From Dehalococcoidia bacterium (GTDB taxonomy: Bacteria > Chloroflexota > Dehalococcoidia > GIF9 > AB-539-J10): a DNA stretch of 6,129 nucleotides. How positions within the stretch are numbered: the first letter of the stretch is position 1; the number at the start of each line of letters is the position of its first letter. A program made the translations under genes and the position numbers. The DNA is taken from positions 1 through 6,129 of the forward strand of contig DAOUTC010000073.1 of the NCBI GenBank assembly GCA_030626915.1, read 5' to 3'. Positions 1 to 6,129 of this stretch are shown here, piece after piece. Below the pieces are notes generated by a model. It was not told where the DNA came from, searched no databases, and was given only the letters and a program-made list of their open reading frames with translations.

Positions 1-1045
1 CCAAATATATGGTTTGGAGGTAGCTCAAGGGATGCTAGAGGTGAAGGCCGAGGATACATTTGGTAAAGTCAGTGGCTTGGTTAGCGCGCCTTCCCTAAAT
101 CGCTCCAATCGTAGCCATATCAGCCTCTTTGTCAATCGAAGGTGGGTGTATAGCCCTTTGCTATTGCGGGCAACTGAAGAGGCCTACCATGGCTTACTCA
201 TGGAGGGCAAACATCCTATGGCTGTAATTAATATTTTGTTGCCACCTGAGGAAGTTGATGTAAATGTTCATCCTACTAAAGCTCAAGTAAAGTTTCGCCA
301 TGAACAGGCTGTCTTTGCTATTGTGGAGGAGGCAGTAAAGAGAGCATTGGCCAGGACACCTATAGCTAGGCCTGGAGCTATGTCCTTCCCAGCCAGTTCA
401 TGGTCACAGCAAGGCTCTTGGGAGATAAAGGAGAAGGAGCCTGTTTCTATAGCTCCTTTACCTGCTCCAGACTTACCTGTTTTGCGTGTAATGGGACAGA
501 TAGCTAATACTTATATCGTTGCTGAGGGACCTGACGGGCTTTACCTCATTGACCAGCATGCGGCGCATGAGCGAATACTGTATGAGAGAATTTTAGCTCA
601 GTGGTTAAAAAAGGAGGTTGAAGTTCAGGGATTACTCCAGCCAATAACTGTAGAGCTTAGCCCTGGTGAGGAGCAGACTTTGGAAGCTAATAAAGGAATT
701 TTGACTCAGTTTGGTTTTACTATTGAACCTTTTGGTGGTAGAAACTATTTAATACGTACTGTGCCAGCGTTGGTAGCAACCGCGGATGTTGTTGAAGTAG
801 TGAGCATGCTGCTTGGTAACCTGGCTAGTAAAGATAATCCCACTCCGTGGGAAGAAAAGATAGCTCAATCGCTGGCTTGCCACAGTGCTATCAGGGGAGG
901 GCAGCAGCTAGGGAATGAGGAAATGAGAGAGTTAATAAGGCAGTTGGAGCAAGCCAGGCAACCGCGCACCTGCCCTCATGGCAGGCCAACCATGATTCAT
1001 CTGAGTTCATATCAATTGGGAAAGGAGTTTGGTAGAGTAAGTTAG
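1..1045 (+). CDS. mutL: DNA mismatch repair protein MutL, endonuclease type (5'-truncated by window edge)
   Basis: MutL couples mismatch recognition by MutS to strand incision. The frame is open from base 2 to a TAG at 1043-1045, so the GHKL ATPase core lies outside the window and the TTG at 14 is not a real start. The piece opens in the transducer (S5-fold) domain, with LFVNRRWV near 125-148 and the conserved VDVNVHPTK at 254-280. A short, Pro/Ser-rich linker of about 40 residues follows. The C-terminal dimerisation domain starts at GQIANTYIV and carries DQHAAHERILYE at 551-586, an exact match to the endonuclease metal motif DQHA(X)2E(X)4E. It also has ACHSAIR (875-895) and CPHGRP (971-988), whose Cys/His residues bind metal in this family. 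QGLLQP at 626-643 fits the QxxLxP beta-clamp binding motif known in MutL proteins. These features indicate an active nicking MutL, as in organisms lacking MutH. No frameshift is seen. It is the first visible gene of the + strand block. Confidence 0.97.
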   Translation, partial: QIYGLEVAQGMLEVKAEDTFGKVSGLVSAPSLNRSNRSHISLFVNRRWVYSPLLLRATEEAYHGLLMEGKHPMAVINILLPPEEVDVNVHPTKAQVKFRHEQAVFAIVEEAVKRALARTPIARPGAMSFPASSWSQQGSWEIKEKEPVSIAPLPAPDLPVLRVMGQIANTYIVAEGPDGLYLIDQHAAHERILYERILAQWLKKEVEVQGLLQPITVELSPGEEQTLEANKGILTQFGFTIEPFGGRNYLIRTVPALVATADVVEVVSMLLGNLASKDNPTPWEEKIAQSLACHSAIRGGQQLGNEEMRELIRQLEQARQPRTCPHGRPTMIHLSSYQLGKEFGRVS

Positions 1046-1101
1046 TAAGAAGCAGATTGAGCCACCTTTACAACAGGCTGTGTGCAAACTATAATTGGGC
1101 G

Positions 1102-2592
1102 ATGTCCCTTCCCAAGCAAACTAAAATAACCGCTATCTTAGATAAGGCATCCCGCTTGTTAGCCAAGCAAGGGCATCAAGGCTATATCGTTGGTGGCTTC
1201 ATCCGTGACTGGCTTCTGGGTAGACAAACAGATGATATTGATATTGCTGTGGATGGAAATGCCTTAGATATAGCTAGGGAGGTAGCCGAAGGCCTTGGTG
1301 GCAAATTTGTGTTGCTTGATGAGATAAACAGGGTAGCCAGAGTAGTAGTAATTGAAAAAGAGCGGCGATGGAATCTCGATTTTTCTTCTTTCTCAGGCAA
1401 CATTGAATCTGACCTTGCCCGCCGCGATTTCACCATCAATGCTATGGCTGTCAAGCTTGGCCAGCTAGGAGCGAGTATGCCGCTTAAGCTAGTGGATCCC
1501 TTTTCCGGGAGGGAAGATTTAAAAAGTAAGGTAGTAAGGGCGGTAAGCGAACAAATATTTGAGGCTGATGCTGCCAGGCTATTGCGAGCCGTGAGGCTAG
1601 CTGCTGAGCTTGATTTCACTATAGAGCCAAAGACCGAAAGTTTGATTCGTCGCTATTCTCAGTCTATCGTCAAAGTCTCTGGGGAGAGAGTTAGGGAAGA
1701 ATTGCTTCGACTGCTTAATCTGCCTCGAGCAGCACACTATTTGTGGTATTTAGATAATCTTGGCTTGCTTCTAGCCTTGGTTCCGGAACTAGCAGAGAGC
1801 AAGGGAGTGGAGCAGCCAACCACACATTTCTGGGATGTTTTCGACCATTCTCTTCAAACAATGGCTGCGGTAGAATTTTTAATCAGGGAGAGTGATTGGG
1901 AATATGGTAGTAAGGATATATTGGCCACTGTCCCATGGGCGGATGCCATAGTTCGGCAGCTATCCGCAGAAGTTTCTAAAGGTAGCAATCATAAAACTTT
2001 GCTTAAGTTAGGTGCGCTATTCCATGATATTGCTAAGCCTGAGACAAAGTTCGTTGACGATGCCGGCAGAGCGCATTTCTATGGCCATACTAAGGAGGGA
2101 GCAGCTATAACAGCGGCTATCCTGGACAGGTTACGATTTAGCCACAAAGAGATAAATCTGGTAAAAACTCTTGTCTATTATCATCTCCGCCCAGTTCAAA
2201 TGAGTAATGGCAGAGAATTACCTACCCAGCGAGCAATCTATCGCTACTTTCGAGACACTGGTGATGCTGGTATTGATATTTTGTTTCTGGCTTTAGCCGA
2301 TTATCTGGCTACCTATGGACCTCTGGTGAATATGAAGGGATGGGAAGGACATTGCCAGCTAGTAAACTACATATTGATGGAACATGAAAAGCAGCAAGCT
2401 AAGGTCTTGCCCGTGAAACTTATTGATGGGCACGATGTGATGAATGTCTTTGGACTGGCTCCAGGGCCATTGGTGGGCGAGCTTTTGGCTTTGGTACGTG
2501 AAGCTCAAGCCAGCGGTGAGCTAACTGCTAAAGAAGAAGCATTAGCCCGGGTGCGTCAGGAATTAAATAAGCGGCAATTCGAGGTTAGTTAA
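1102..2592 (+). CDS. CCA tRNA nucleotidyltransferase / poly(A) polymerase family protein with HD domain
   Basis: This cytosolic class II nucleotidyltransferase adds CCA (or only A, or poly(A)) to RNA 3' ends. Counting from the ATG at 1102, the catalytic head has GGFIRD (31-36) and DID (45-47, the metal-binding acidic pair). RRDFTINAM (107-115) follows, then an EADAARLLRAVRLA stretch near 154-167 of the nucleotide-selection region, and SGERVREE near 193. An HD domain follows: His in HSLQT (249), His-Asp in LFHDIAKP (308-309), His in GHTKEG (329) and Asp in LADYLA (400). The tail resembles the C-terminus of HD-containing CCA enzymes (PGPLVGELL, EAQASGELTAKEEALARVR). The chosen start gives the family's usual short lead of about 27 residues before YIVGG. 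A TTG at 1057, 11 bases after the mutL stop, would add 15 residues. Neither start has a good Shine-Dalgarno. CCA-adding versus A-adding or poly(A) activity cannot be told from motifs alone, so no symbol is given. The length (496 aa) fits HD-containing members. Confidence 0.92.
   Translation: MSLPKQTKITAILDKASRLLAKQGHQGYIVGGFIRDWLLGRQTDDIDIAVDGNALDIAREVAEGLGGKFVLLDEINRVARVVVIEKERRWNLDFSSFSGNIESDLARRDFTINAMAVKLGQLGASMPLKLVDPFSGREDLKSKVVRAVSEQIFEADAARLLRAVRLAAELDFTIEPKTESLIRRYSQSIVKVSGERVREELLRLLNLPRAAHYLWYLDNLGLLLALVPELAESKGVEQPTTHFWDVFDHSLQTMAAVEFLIRESDWEYGSKDILATVPWADAIVRQLSAEVSKGSNHKTLLKLGALFHDIAKPETKFVDDAGRAHFYGHTKEGAAITAAILDRLRFSHKEINLVKTLVYYHLRPVQMSNGRELPTQRAIYRYFRDTGDAGIDILFLALADYLATYGPLVNMKGWEGHCQLVNYILMEHEKQQAKVLPVKLIDGHDVMNVFGLAPGPLVGELLALVREAQASGELTAKEEALARVRQELNKRQFEVS
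2581..2585 (+). promoter_or_regulatory. Ribosome binding site that sets the secD TTG start
   Basis: GAGGT lies 7 bases before the TTG at 2593 and matches the core of the Shine-Dalgarno consensus. It sits within the last codons of the preceding nucleotidyltransferase gene. It supports TTG as the true start of secD and suggests that ribosomes finishing the upstream gene can re-initiate. Confidence 0.7.
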
Positions 2593-3948
2593 TTGAAAAA
2601 GAGAAACGTTTGCCTGCTCATCTTTATCCTTCTCCTACTCAGCTTCGCCTTATGGTCAATAGTGCCTTTGGAAGGGAAAAAATTGGGACAGGAGCTAACT
2701 CTGGGGCTCGACCTTAAAGGTGGCAGCTATCTGGTTTACCAGGTTGACCTTAGCGAGCTTAATCCCGATGACAAACCAGCTGAAATAATGGAAGGGATAA
2801 AGAAGGCGATTGAGCGACGTATTGATGTTTTAGGCCTTACACAGCCAATCGTTGCAGTGCAGCACCAAGATGATCAATATGGCATTGTTATTCAACTACC
2901 AGGCGCCAGCGAAAGTCAAGTTGAGGAAACCAAAGAAAAAATGGTTGCTCTGCTTGAGTTTCGAGAACAGGGTGAGGAGGGGAGTTGGGTTCCCGCTAAA
3001 GGAACAATCGATAGTAAGGAATTAACTCTTACCAGCAGATATTTCAAGGGAAGAATTGAGGTTATACCGGATGAACTTAGCTTGCCGCTGGTGGTATTTG
3101 AGTGGGATGAGACCGGGCAAGAGTTATCACAGCAGATAACTAGCCGCCTCATAGGGAAACCGCTGGCTATTTATCTTGGCGATGAGCCACTGCGTGGTGA
3201 AGATGGCTATCCCATCGCTCCGACGGTTAGAGGGACGATAAGAGACAGAGGGCAAATTGAGGGGCTGAATTGGATTGATGCTCAAGAATTACGTGATTTG
3301 TTCAATGCTGGACGTATCCCCGTGCCCTTAGGCAGATGGACAGAGGAAAACGGCTCCCGGGTATTTGAGCCAAATGTTCCTCTTTATGAAAGGACAGTGG
3401 ATGCTACTCTGGGTCGAGATTCTATAGAAAAAAGCCTGCTGGCTATAAAAATTGGAGTGGCACTATTACTGTTATTTATGCTTCTTTATTATCGCCTGCC
3501 TGGCTTAATAGCTTGTTTTAGTTTAGGGATTTACGGGGTTATGCTTTTGGCCATTTTCAAGCTTCTTCCCTTAACCCTTACCTTACCAGGCATTGCTGGC
3601 TTTATCCTATCATTGGGCATGGCAGTGGATGCCAACATTCTTATTTTTGAGCGCACTAAGGAGGAAATACGGGCGGGGCGCACTTTAGGTGCTGCTATTG
3701 AGGCTGGGTTTAATCGTGCCTGGACGGCCATCCGTGATAGCAATATTACTACCTTTATTGCCTGCATCATTCTTATTTGGTTTGGCCGTACTCTGGGTGC
3801 ATTCATGGTGGAGGGTTTTGCCATAACATTATTTATTGGTGTGGCTTTAAGCATGTTCACTGCCATCATTGTCACGCGTACTTTTCTTCGTCTCGTTGTG
3901 GGCAGTCGATTGGTCACCAACCCAGCGGCTTATGGAGTAAAAACATGA
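2593..3948 (+). CDS. secD: Protein translocase subunit SecD
   Basis: SecD pairs with SecF in the cytoplasmic membrane. The pair uses the proton motive force to help preproteins leave SecYEG on the outer face. The 451-residue product has an N-terminal membrane helix (about 7-24) followed by the signature LGLDLKGG (37-44). A large extracytoplasmic P1-type domain runs to about residue 280. A C-terminal RND-like bundle follows, with helices near 282-299, 304-322, 331-352, 384-399 and 405-433. GMAVDANILIFER (342-354) is the characteristic SecD TM4 motif with the Asp implicated in proton transfer. AGFNRAWTAIRDSNITT (371-387) is the conserved following loop. The TTG start directly abuts the previous stop and has a GAGGT ribosome site. 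The stop overlaps the secF start. The stretch before TM2 reads TVDATLG instead of the usual TVGPTLG/TVGPSLG. At 451 aa it is a compact SecD, shorter than the E. coli protein of about 615 aa. No YajC gene is visible nearby. Confidence 0.97.
   Translation: MKKRNVCLLIFILLLLSFALWSIVPLEGKKLGQELTLGLDLKGGSYLVYQVDLSELNPDDKPAEIMEGIKKAIERRIDVLGLTQPIVAVQHQDDQYGIVIQLPGASESQVEETKEKMVALLEFREQGEEGSWVPAKGTIDSKELTLTSRYFKGRIEVIPDELSLPLVVFEWDETGQELSQQITSRLIGKPLAIYLGDEPLRGEDGYPIAPTVRGTIRDRGQIEGLNWIDAQELRDLFNAGRIPVPLGRWTEENGSRVFEPNVPLYERTVDATLGRDSIEKSLLAIKIGVALLLLFMLLYYRLPGLIACFSLGIYGVMLLAIFKLLPLTLTLPGIAGFILSLGMAVDANILIFERTKEEIRAGRTLGAAIEAGFNRAWTAIRDSNITTFIACIILIWFGRTLGAFMVEGFAITLFIGVALSMFTAIIVTRTFLRLVVGSRLVTNPAAYGVKT
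3934..3937 (+). promoter_or_regulatory. Ribosome binding site for secF
   Basis: GGAG lies 7 bases before the ATG at 3945, inside the last codons of secD. It fixes the secF start at the ATGA overlap rather than at any in-frame codon further upstream. Confidence 0.7.
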
Positions 3949-4856
3949 TCGACTTTGTGGGCAAGAAACGGTGGTTTTTCCTTATCTCAGCCATTGTAAT
4001 AATCTTAGGAATAGTTTCTCTAGCCATTTTTGGGCTGAGGTCTGGAGTCGATTTTAGCGGCGGCACAGCCATGACTCTCCAATTTAATTCACCAGTGGAG
4101 CAAAGCCAATTGCGACAGGAGCTGACTGACTTAGGACACGATGAGGCAACCATCCAAAAAGCAGGTGAAAGCAGCTTCATTATCCGCCTCAGGGAAATAC
4201 CACGGGAAGAAGCAGATGAACTTGTAGGAAAACTGGGGGAGAGGTTAGGTCGTCAGGTTGAGATAACTGACTATTACTTAGCTTCGCCTACGGTGGGTGT
4301 AGAAACAACACGCAATGCTGGCATTGCCGTGATAATAGCTGCTGTAGCCATGTTGTTTTATATTGTCTGGGCATTTCGCCGCATGCCCAGTCCTTTTCGC
4401 TGGGGCACCTGTGCCATTATTGCTTTAATTCATGATGTGCTCATAGTAATAGGCATCTTCTCTATCTTGGGCCAGGTGGCTGATGTAGAAGTCAGCGCCA
4501 TGTTTATTACTGGACTGCTGGCAGTGGTAGGCTACAGCATCAATAACACCGTTGTTGTTTTTGACCGTATTCGGGAAAATATGTCTAGAGGTATCAGTTC
4601 TGACTTCGCTGTAACGGTAAATTCCAGTCTTATAGAAACATTGGGGCGCTCCTTAAATACCTCTTTAACTACTCTCTGTGTCATCTTAGCTCTTTTCCTC
4701 TTTGGCGGAGCCACAATCCATCACTTCATCTTGGTACTGCTCATTGGCTTACTGGCTGGGACTTATAGCTCCCTATTTATCGCTGGCCCGCTTTTGGTAG
4801 TCTGGGAGAAAAGGGAGTGGGGTGAGCTTATGCCCTTTGTTAAGAGAACAGCATAG
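3945..4856 (+). CDS. secF: Protein translocase subunit SecF
   Basis: SecF is the partner of SecD in the membrane complex that assists late steps of Sec-dependent export. The ATG at 3945 overlaps the secD TGA as ATGA and has GGAG 7 bases upstream. An open frame extends further 5' but translates secD sequence out of frame. The 303-residue product has a first helix at about 10-30 and the signature GVDFSGG (34-40). A short periplasmic P4-type domain runs to about residue 120. Five more helices lie near 125-142, 155-176, 182-205, 236-256 and 261-287. GYSINNTVVVFDRIREN (196-212) is the SecF TM4 motif with the conserved Asp. ETLGRSLNTSLTTL (231-244) and AGTYSSLFIAGPLL (271-284) are also typical. The length is normal for the family. 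It is the last gene of the + strand unit and is translationally coupled to secD. Confidence 0.97.
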   Translation: MIDFVGKKRWFFLISAIVIILGIVSLAIFGLRSGVDFSGGTAMTLQFNSPVEQSQLRQELTDLGHDEATIQKAGESSFIIRLREIPREEADELVGKLGERLGRQVEITDYYLASPTVGVETTRNAGIAVIIAAVAMLFYIVWAFRRMPSPFRWGTCAIIALIHDVLIVIGIFSILGQVADVEVSAMFITGLLAVVGYSINNTVVVFDRIRENMSRGISSDFAVTVNSSLIETLGRSLNTSLTTLCVILALFLFGGATIHHFILVLLIGLLAGTYSSLFIAGPLLVVWEKREWGELMPFVKRTA

Positions 4857-4968
4857 AAAATCAAAAGGCAAAAGTTAAAAAGCAAAGTTACAATTCAAAA
4901 TGCAAAGGGAGTCGTTTTTGATTTTTGCTCTGTCATTTTGCACTTTTCCTTTCGAATTTTGATGTAGT
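4857..4968 (+). terminator. Convergent AT-rich spacer with imperfect inverted repeat; possible bidirectional terminator
   Basis: This spacer separates the 3' ends of secF (+) and the deacetylase gene (-). Its left half is A-rich and its right half T-rich. Bases 4861-4892 pair with 4931-4962 without gaps at 23 of 32 positions. The outer arms are TCAAAA/TTTTGA, the inner arms ACA/TGT, and the loop is about 38 bases. The motif TCAAAAnGCAAAnG occurs at 4861-4874 and again at 4895-4908. A terminator is inferred from position between convergent genes. The stem is weak and AT-rich, unlike a classical GC-rich intrinsic terminator, so it could instead be a degenerate intergenic repeat copy. No coding frame is apparent. 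Confidence 0.35.
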
Positions 4969-6006
4969 TTAGCATTTAAATAGGTGGTGTATCTTCTTTA
5001 TTTCCTCAATATGTTCCTCAAATCCCCGCGGTTTTCCTCTCGATGATTTTCCTAAAGGGTCCACTATCTCCGGGCTATCCATGAGCACATCAAAGGTAGC
5101 CCTCACTGCAGAAGCGGCTACTTGAAGGTTATATCCACCCTCCAGAGTGAAAACAAGCCTGCCCTGGCACAGTTCAGCAGCTAAATTCTTTAGCACTGTC
5201 GTCATTTGAACGAAACCAGTAACGCTTACTTGCATCATGGCTATGCTATCAGCCCAGTGAGGGTCGAAGCCGGCAGAGACCAGTATAAGCTGCGGCTGGA
5301 ATCTCCTGGCTACTGGAACTAGCACTTCGTTAAAGGCTCTCAGGTATTCCTCATCGCCCCAGCCAGCGGTCATGGGGAAATTAACTGTGGTGCCTTCTCC
5401 TCTCCCAGACCCAGTTTCATCTATCCATCCTGTTCCAGGATAAAAGGGGTATTGATGAGTAGAGAAGTAAAGGACTTCAGGGTTGGTGTAGAAAGCGTCT
5501 TGAGTGCCGTTGCCATGGTGAACATCGAAATCAGCAATAAGGACACGCTGGAGGTTAAAGTTAGCCAGGGCAAATTCAGCCGCAACAGCCACATTGTTAA
5601 AAATACAGAAACCCATTGCTCTATTGCTGGTAGCATGGTGTCCTGGAGGTCTAACTAAGGCAACTGCGCTGCTCACCTCCCTTTTCATCACTGCCTCCAC
5701 GGCAGTTAAAAGCCCACCAGCAGCATACAAAGCTACTTCATAAGATTTTGGACACATTACTGTATCGGGGTCGAGCCAGCCACCACCTTTTTCAGCCCTG
5801 CTTTTAACCTGGGAGATATATTCTGGAGCATGCACCATTTCTAGTTCTTCTACCGAGGCAGGACGCGGAGGCAGACAAGTAAGTTTCTCTTTAGTCCCAC
5901 TTTCTTCCAGATGCGACATTATGGCTACCAGCCTCTGGGAATTCTCTGGATGACTACCAGTATCATGTTCCAGATAGATTGGGTCATAAACTAAGCCTGT
6001 TTTCAT
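4969..6006 (-). CDS. Histone deacetylase family protein (zinc-dependent deacetylase, AcuC/HDAC class II-like)
   Basis: Arginase/deacetylase-fold enzymes of this family remove acetyl groups from lysine or small amines using zinc. Numbering from the ATG at 6006 (345 aa), the N-terminus GLVYDPIYLEHDTGSHPENSQRL is typical of the family. RPPGHHA (119-125) holds the tandem catalytic histidines 123 and 124. DFDVHHGNGTQ (159-169) supplies zinc ligands Asp161 and His163, and SAGFD (244-248) supplies Asp248. LEGGYNL (288-294) contains the catalytic Tyr292. STHQYPFYPGTG and the Gly-rich TGSGRGEGTTVNFP region also fit. All expected active-site residues are present, so it should be active. Its substrate (acetylated proteins, acetyl-CoA synthetase, acetylpolyamines) is not readable here. 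The frame stays open to the right window edge with a TTG at 6111 and ATGs at 6018 and 6015. The ATG at 6006 puts the family's N-terminus at residue 2 and is preferred, although no strong Shine-Dalgarno precedes it. It converges on secF. Confidence 0.93.
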   Translation of the reverse strand: MKTGLVYDPIYLEHDTGSHPENSQRLVAIMSHLEESGTKEKLTCLPPRPASVEELEMVHAPEYISQVKSRAEKGGGWLDPDTVMCPKSYEVALYAAGGLLTAVEAVMKREVSSAVALVRPPGHHATSNRAMGFCIFNNVAVAAEFALANFNLQRVLIADFDVHHGNGTQDAFYTNPEVLYFSTHQYPFYPGTGWIDETGSGRGEGTTVNFPMTAGWGDEEYLRAFNEVLVPVARRFQPQLILVSAGFDPHWADSIAMMQVSVTGFVQMTTVLKNLAAELCQGRLVFTLEGGYNLQVAASAVRATFDVLMDSPEIVDPLGKSSRGKPRGFEEHIEEIKKIHHLFKC

Positions 6007-6043
6007 AACTCGCATCATATCAAACTTACTCGACGAAGGACAA

Positions 6044-6129
6044 TCAGGTTTTTCTTCGTCTTCTGAGCCAGAAAACCAGGATAGGAATCCAGACCCAGCA
6101 GAAAACACCAAGCCAGATGAAACCGGTAG
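6044..6129 (-). CDS. Possible C-terminus of a membrane protein (partial, runs off the window)
   Basis: On the minus strand a frame different from the deacetylase frame is open from the window edge to a TGA at 6046-6044. Its 27 visible residues form one aromatic-rich hydrophobic segment (TGFIWLGVFCWVWIPILVF) followed by WLRRRRKT. This is the pattern of a last transmembrane helix with a positively charged cytoplasmic tail. It would end 37 bases before the deacetylase ATG, consistent with a gene upstream in the same direction. The evidence is weak: the piece is short, the DNA is T-rich so other frames also look hydrophobic, and no family is recognised. Confidence 0.35.
   Translation of the reverse strand, partial: TGFIWLGVFCWVWIPILVFWLRRRRKT

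Noticed and set aside
14..16. TTG at 14 as the start of mutL
   Set aside because: The frame is open upstream to the window edge, and the residues before and after it (QIYGLEVAQG) fit mid-protein MutL sequence, so the gene is truncated by the window.
1182..1619. Minus-strand open frame of about 145 codons inside the nucleotidyltransferase gene
   Set aside because: Lies opposite a strongly conserved coding region. The translation is a low-complexity Ser/Leu-rich product with no recognisable motif.
3531..3920. Minus-strand open frame of about 129 codons inside secD
   Set aside because: Antisense to conserved SecD membrane helices. The composition is what mirrored hydrophobic codons produce, and no domain is recognised.
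3777..3944. In-frame 5' extension of secF overlapping secD
   Set aside because: The extension is out-of-frame secD sequence rich in Cys, His and Gly. The ATGA overlap with a GGAG site at 3945 and the family N-terminus fit much better.
4857..4968. Small RNA gene, CRISPR repeat or insertion-sequence end in the spacer
   Set aside because: No regularly spaced repeats, no transposase, no target duplication visible, and no tRNA-like or GC-rich structured element. Only the weak AT-rich inverted repeat is supported.
5421..5658. Short open frames on both strands within the deacetylase gene
   Set aside because: They overlap the conserved catalytic core of the deacetylase (DFDVHHGNGT region) and show no family features or ribosome sites.

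Overview
The window is an ordinary-looking bacterial chromosomal segment with moderate GC content. Five genes can be assigned with confidence. A block on the + strand (mutL 3' end, a CCA-adding/poly(A) polymerase-type nucleotidyltransferase, secD, secF) runs toward a minus-strand histone-deacetylase-family gene. The junction between the two blocks is a short AT-rich convergent intergenic region. MutL carries the endonuclease motif, so the host is not an Enterobacteria-like organism that uses MutH. Separate secD and secF genes and a class II-type HDAC homologue are common in many lineages. Gene content and protein style are compatible with Chloroflexota (Dehalococcoidia-like), but that is a tentative inference and no marker here proves it.

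Layout: bases 1-1045 hold the C-terminal two thirds or so of MutL, entered mid-gene. Bases 1102-2592 (or from a TTG at 1057) hold a class II tRNA nucleotidyltransferase/poly(A) polymerase with an HD domain. secD begins on the base after the cca stop codon, with its Shine-Dalgarno inside the cca end. secF overlaps secD by ATGA. This packing indicates one transcription unit, with translational coupling most likely for cca-secD-secF. Bases 4857-4968 are a non-coding convergent spacer with an imperfect A-rich/T-rich inverted repeat, possibly a bidirectional terminator. Bases 4969-6006 on the minus strand encode a deacetylase with all catalytic residues visible. Upstream of it, at the right edge, a minus-strand reading frame may be the C-terminus of a membrane protein.

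Functionally the + block joins unrelated housekeeping tasks: mismatch repair, tRNA 3'-end maturation or RNA 3' tailing, and the SecDF accessory complex that helps the Sec translocon complete protein export. The deacetylase is metabolically separate and its substrate cannot be read from the sequence. I found no mobile element, CRISPR array, RNA gene or defence system, and nothing that convincingly looks like an undescribed system. The items worth a second look are small: the intergenic inverted repeat, start-site ambiguities, an atypical SecD hinge sequence, and the overlapping frames at the right edge.
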